From Streptosporangiaceae bacterium (GTDB taxonomy: Bacteria; Actinomycetota; Actinomycetes; Streptosporangiales; Streptosporangiaceae), in contig JASIGD010000293.1 in NCBI GenBank assembly GCA_030045295.1, forward strand, positions 1 to 7,797: a stretch of DNA of 7,797 nt. Reading direction: 5' to 3'. Positions 5,627 to 7,797 of the stretch are shown here, in pieces. A program made the position numbers and the translations under genes. How positions within the stretch are numbered: position 1 is the stretch's first letter; the number at the start of each line of letters is the position of its first letter. The notes under the pieces were generated by a model. It did no database searches and was not told the DNA's origin. It saw nothing but the letters and a program-made list of their open reading frames with translations.

Positions 5627-6508
5627 ATGAAGGTTCGGATCGGAGTATCCCTGGGGCCGGCCGGAACCCCTGACCAGTTCGCAGCGGCCGTCGATCTGCT
5701 CGAACAAGCCGGTGTGGATTCGCTGTGGCTGCCTGAAATGGTGTACTCCCCGCTCGTGGAGCCGTTCACCGGCCTGGCGTTCGCGCTGTCACGGACCCAG
5801 CGGCTGAAGGCGGGCACCGGGATCTCGGTGCTGCCCGGTCGGCATCCCGTGCTGGTGGCCAAGCAGCTGGCCTCGCTGGCCGGGCTGGCACCGGGGCGGG
5901 TGCTGCCGGTGTTCGGATTGCTGCCGGCCCAGCCCGCCGAACGCGCGCTGTTCCCGGTGCCGGACAGGCAGCGGGCCGCCGTGTTCGATGAGTCGCTGGT
6001 GCTGCTGCGACTGCTGCTCACCTCGGAGAAGGTGTCATTCGACGGGACGTTCTTCACGGTGTCCGAGGCCACCGTCGGCACCCTCCCGGCCAAGCCCCTC
6101 GACATCTGGCTGGGCGGTTCGGCGCCCGCGGGGCTCCGCCGGGTGGGACGGCTCGCCGATGGGTGGCTCGGCTCCCTGCTGACCCCTGCGGAGGCCGCCG
6201 CCGGGGTCGAGGTGATCAAAGACGCCGCCGCCGAAGCCGGCCGGGAAGTCGAGCTCGATCACTTCGGCCTCAGCCTGCCGGTGGCGCTGGACGGCATCCC
6301 GGCCGCGCTACGGGCCTCGATCCATCATCGCCGGCCGGACGCCGACCCGGCCACGCTGGTCGCGGCCGGGTGGGACGGCGCGCGGCGGATGATCGAGCAG
6401 TACGTCGAGGCCGGGCTGAGCAAGTTCGTGGTGCGCCCGGCCGCACCGACCTCGTTCGGCTCGTTCGCGGACGGCTTTGTCCGCGAGCTGATGCCGCTGC
6501 AGAACTAG
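5627..6508 (+). CDS. LLM-class (luciferase-like) oxidoreductase, probably F420-dependent
   Basis: A 293-residue soluble TIM-barrel protein of usual family length. Family features run in order: KVRIGVSLGPAGTPDQF (2-18) as the first strand; LWLPEMVYSPLVEP (33-46); KAGTGISVLPGRHPVLVAKQ (61-80), which lines the flavin pocket; GRVLPVFGL (90-98); FDGTFFTV (138-145); and PLDIWLGGSAPAGL followed by RRVGRLADGWL (157-181), the phosphate-binding end. The pattern resembles the MSMEG_3544-type group of predicted F420 oxidoreductases in actinomycetes; this subgroup call is from memory and moderate. Such proteins use reduced F420 or FMN for hydride transfer; the substrate is unknown. ATG 5627 has only a loose G-rich site (GGATGGGG, 2 bases before). 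It ends 5 bp from the convergent neighbour. Confidence 0.87.
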   Translation: MKVRIGVSLGPAGTPDQFAAAVDLLEQAGVDSLWLPEMVYSPLVEPFTGLAFALSRTQRLKAGTGISVLPGRHPVLVAKQLASLAGLAPGRVLPVFGLLPAQPAERALFPVPDRQRAAVFDESLVLLRLLLTSEKVSFDGTFFTVSEATVGTLPAKPLDIWLGGSAPAGLRRVGRLADGWLGSLLTPAEAAAGVEVIKDAAAEAGREVELDHFGLSLPVALDGIPAALRASIHHRRPDADPATLVAAGWDGARRMIEQYVEAGLSKFVVRPAAPTSFGSFADGFVRELMPLQN

Positions 6509-6516
6509 CAGAACTA
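6499..6516. repeat. 9-bp tandem duplication containing both convergent stop codons
   Basis: GCAGAACTA is repeated head to tail at 6499-6507 and 6508-6516. The oxidoreductase stop TAG (6506-6508) spans the junction, and the minus-strand gene stops with TAG read from CTA at 6514-6516. No terminator hairpin lies between the two genes. Confidence 0.7.
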
Positions 6517-7797
6517 ACCGCCGGAGTTCGTCTGCGCTTTGCGCGGTGGCTCGTCACCGCCTCCGCGGGGTGGCTTGCGATGCATCCGGTAGTGGAGGAC
6601 CAGGAACGGGAACCCGAACACCCAGAACGCGTGCTCGGCCCGCAGTTCGCCGCCGGCCACGTAGACGTCCAGCCGTTCGGCGAATCCCCGCACCGCCGCG
6701 GTGGTGAGCTCGGCGCCCTGCGGGTCGATGTAGGTCAGGTAGTGACCCGGCTGGTCAAGCTCGCTGCGACTGTCCAGGACGAGACCGCCGCCGGGCCGGG
6801 CGCTCGGCACGAGCGTGGCGGTGAAGCTCGCCTGCGGCAACGGGAAACCGACGCTGACGTAGCCCCGGCCTTCGTGCCGGTAGGTGGTGTAGATGCCGAC
6901 GTAAATCGGTTCGTCTGTATCGGCGAACGAGCGGATCCAGCCGCGCACGGCCACCGCCTCGCCGGACGCCGGGACGCCGGCTCCCGCCGCGCGGCCCGCC
7001 CGATGGCCATCCTCCAGGCCGGTGATGGTGTCGATCCGGCTGCGCACCCCGTGTTGTGCCTCCCGCTGGCTCATCGGGACGCTGGCCTGCCCCAGCGGCC
7101 TGGCCAGCAGCGTCCGGTAGAGCAGGTAGCCGGGACGGACCCACAGCCGCCATTCCGGCACGATGTCGAGGGCGAACCTGGTGGTGTGCTCGTAGAACTC
7201 GCGGACCAGCGGATCGGTGCTCGCCGGGTCGAACGACGGCCCGGCGAGCTCGTCCAGCGACGCCACGATGCCGATGTCCTCTACGTCGGGCGTGTACGTG
7301 CCGCCCAGGACCTGTGCCAGCGACCTGACGTAGCCGGTGCCGACGTACCGTGTCTGGCTGGCCAGCGGCACCACAAACGGGACGTCCTCGGGGCGCACCC
7401 GCTCGGCGAGCAGGCTCAGCTGCGGATCGCGGAACAGCAGCGCCGCGGCCGTCCGGTAGCCGACCACTGCCCCGGCTGCGGCGACCGACCCCGGGACCCG
7501 CCCCGTTCTCCCCGTCAGTCCCTCCAGCCCCAGTCCCACCGCGGCTCCCGCCACCGGCCCGAGCAGGACCTTCTGCGGCCGGAGCCCGAGTGCTCCGGCG
7601 GTCGCGCCCGCTGCCGTAGCGATCGGCACCGCCCCCGCCCTGGTGACGCGGTCTGCCACCCAGCCCAGCGGCGCCGCCAGGGCGCCGCTGGTGATGATCC
7701 GCGCCCACAGGGCGGGAATCTCCCCCGGACGTTGCCTGGCCCTGGCCACAGCCTCAGCGGCGCCGAGGCCGCCCGCGCCCGCCAGCGCGCCCGCGGC
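6514..7797 (-). CDS. Unrecognised actinobacterial-type protein with Gly/Ala-rich N-terminus, 5' end uncertain
   Basis: I do not recognise this family. Numbered from GTG 7749, it has 411 residues. Residues 18-105 are Ala/Gly/Val-rich and weakly hydrophobic, resembling glycine-zipper membrane-associated segments. Residues 123-150 ([20 protein letters not shown] onward) and 180-240, with [17 protein letters not shown] then [12 protein letters not shown], are rich in aromatic and charged residues and look like an ordered domain. Residues 265-375 look beta-rich, and 375-390 ([15 protein letters not shown]) are hydrophobic before a basic Pro/Gly-rich tail. No catalytic motif stands out. The frame stays open upstream of GTG 7749 to the window edge ([17 protein letters not shown]) with coding-like third bases, and that GTG lacks a spaced ribosome site. 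The start may therefore lie outside, so I mark it as 5' partial. It is convergent with the oxidoreductase. Confidence 0.75.
   Translation of the reverse strand, partial: AAGALAGAGGLGAAEAVARARQRPGEIPALWARIITSGALAAPLGWVADRVTRAGAVPIATAAGATAGALGLRPQKVLLGPVAGAAVGLGLEGLTGRTGRVPGSVAAAGAVVGYRTAAALLFRDPQLSLLAERVRPEDVPFVVPLASQTRYVGTGYVRSLAQVLGGTYTPDVEDIGIVASLDELAGPSFDPASTDPLVREFYEHTTRFALDIVPEWRLWVRPGYLLYRTLLARPLGQASVPMSQREAQHGVRSRIDTITGLEDGHRAGRAAGAGVPASGEAVAVRGWIRSFADTDEPIYVGIYTTYRHEGRGYVSVGFPLPQASFTATLVPSARPGGGLVLDSRSELDQPGHYLTYIDPQGAELTTAAVRGFAERLDVYVAGGELRAEHAFWVFGFPFLVLHYRMHRKPPRGGGDEPPRKAQTNSGG

Noticed and set aside
5310..5707. Small minus-strand frames in the intergenic region
   Set aside because: They run through the NRAMP promoter and the start of the oxidoreductase gene, lack ribosome sites and show no protein-like composition.

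Overview
The window is about 70% GC, with strong G/C third-position bias, an F420-type luciferase-like oxidoreductase and actinobacterial forms of several transporters. Together these suggest a high-GC soil-type actinomycete. No genus can be assigned from the sequence alone. No rRNA, tRNA, CRISPR array or insertion sequence was seen.

Left part (1-2006, minus strand): the first 79 codons of a polyphosphate kinase 2 (PPK2) family gene run off the left edge. Its Shine-Dalgarno (SD) lies inside a small perfect hairpin. Upstream of it, on the same strand, is a complete YtcJ-type metal-dependent amidohydrolase.

Centre (2007-5181): a divalent-metal transport block. A 177-bp divergent intergenic region, which may hold a structured leader and operator-like repeats, precedes a Gdt1/UPF0016 cation transporter. 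Next on the same strand comes an MntP-like (DUF204) efflux protein. Convergent to these is a divergent NRAMP-family transporter. Gdt1/UPF0016 and MntP families are known for Mn2+ export. The NRAMP protein lacks the canonical DPGN and Met-Pro-His signatures, so its ion is open, with Mg2+ or Mn2+ as the best guesses. The MntP-like frame has no stop where the family ends and runs on antisense through most of the NRAMP gene.

Right part (5182-7797): a 445-bp divergent intergenic region carries a near-consensus minus-strand promoter for the NRAMP gene, with an inverted repeat over its -35 box. A related AT-rich element lies upstream of the Gdt1 gene. Then come a luciferase-like (LLM) oxidoreductase on the plus strand and an unrecognised Gly/Ala-rich protein on the minus strand. 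The last two genes converge with a 5-bp gap made by a 9-bp tandem duplication.

The most interesting reading is a small, possibly co-regulated Mn/Mg homeostasis locus (two exporter-type proteins facing an unusual NRAMP). Every binding motif in it departs from the textbook form. The polyphosphate kinase next door fits functionally, because polyphosphate is a metal chelator, but that link is inference.
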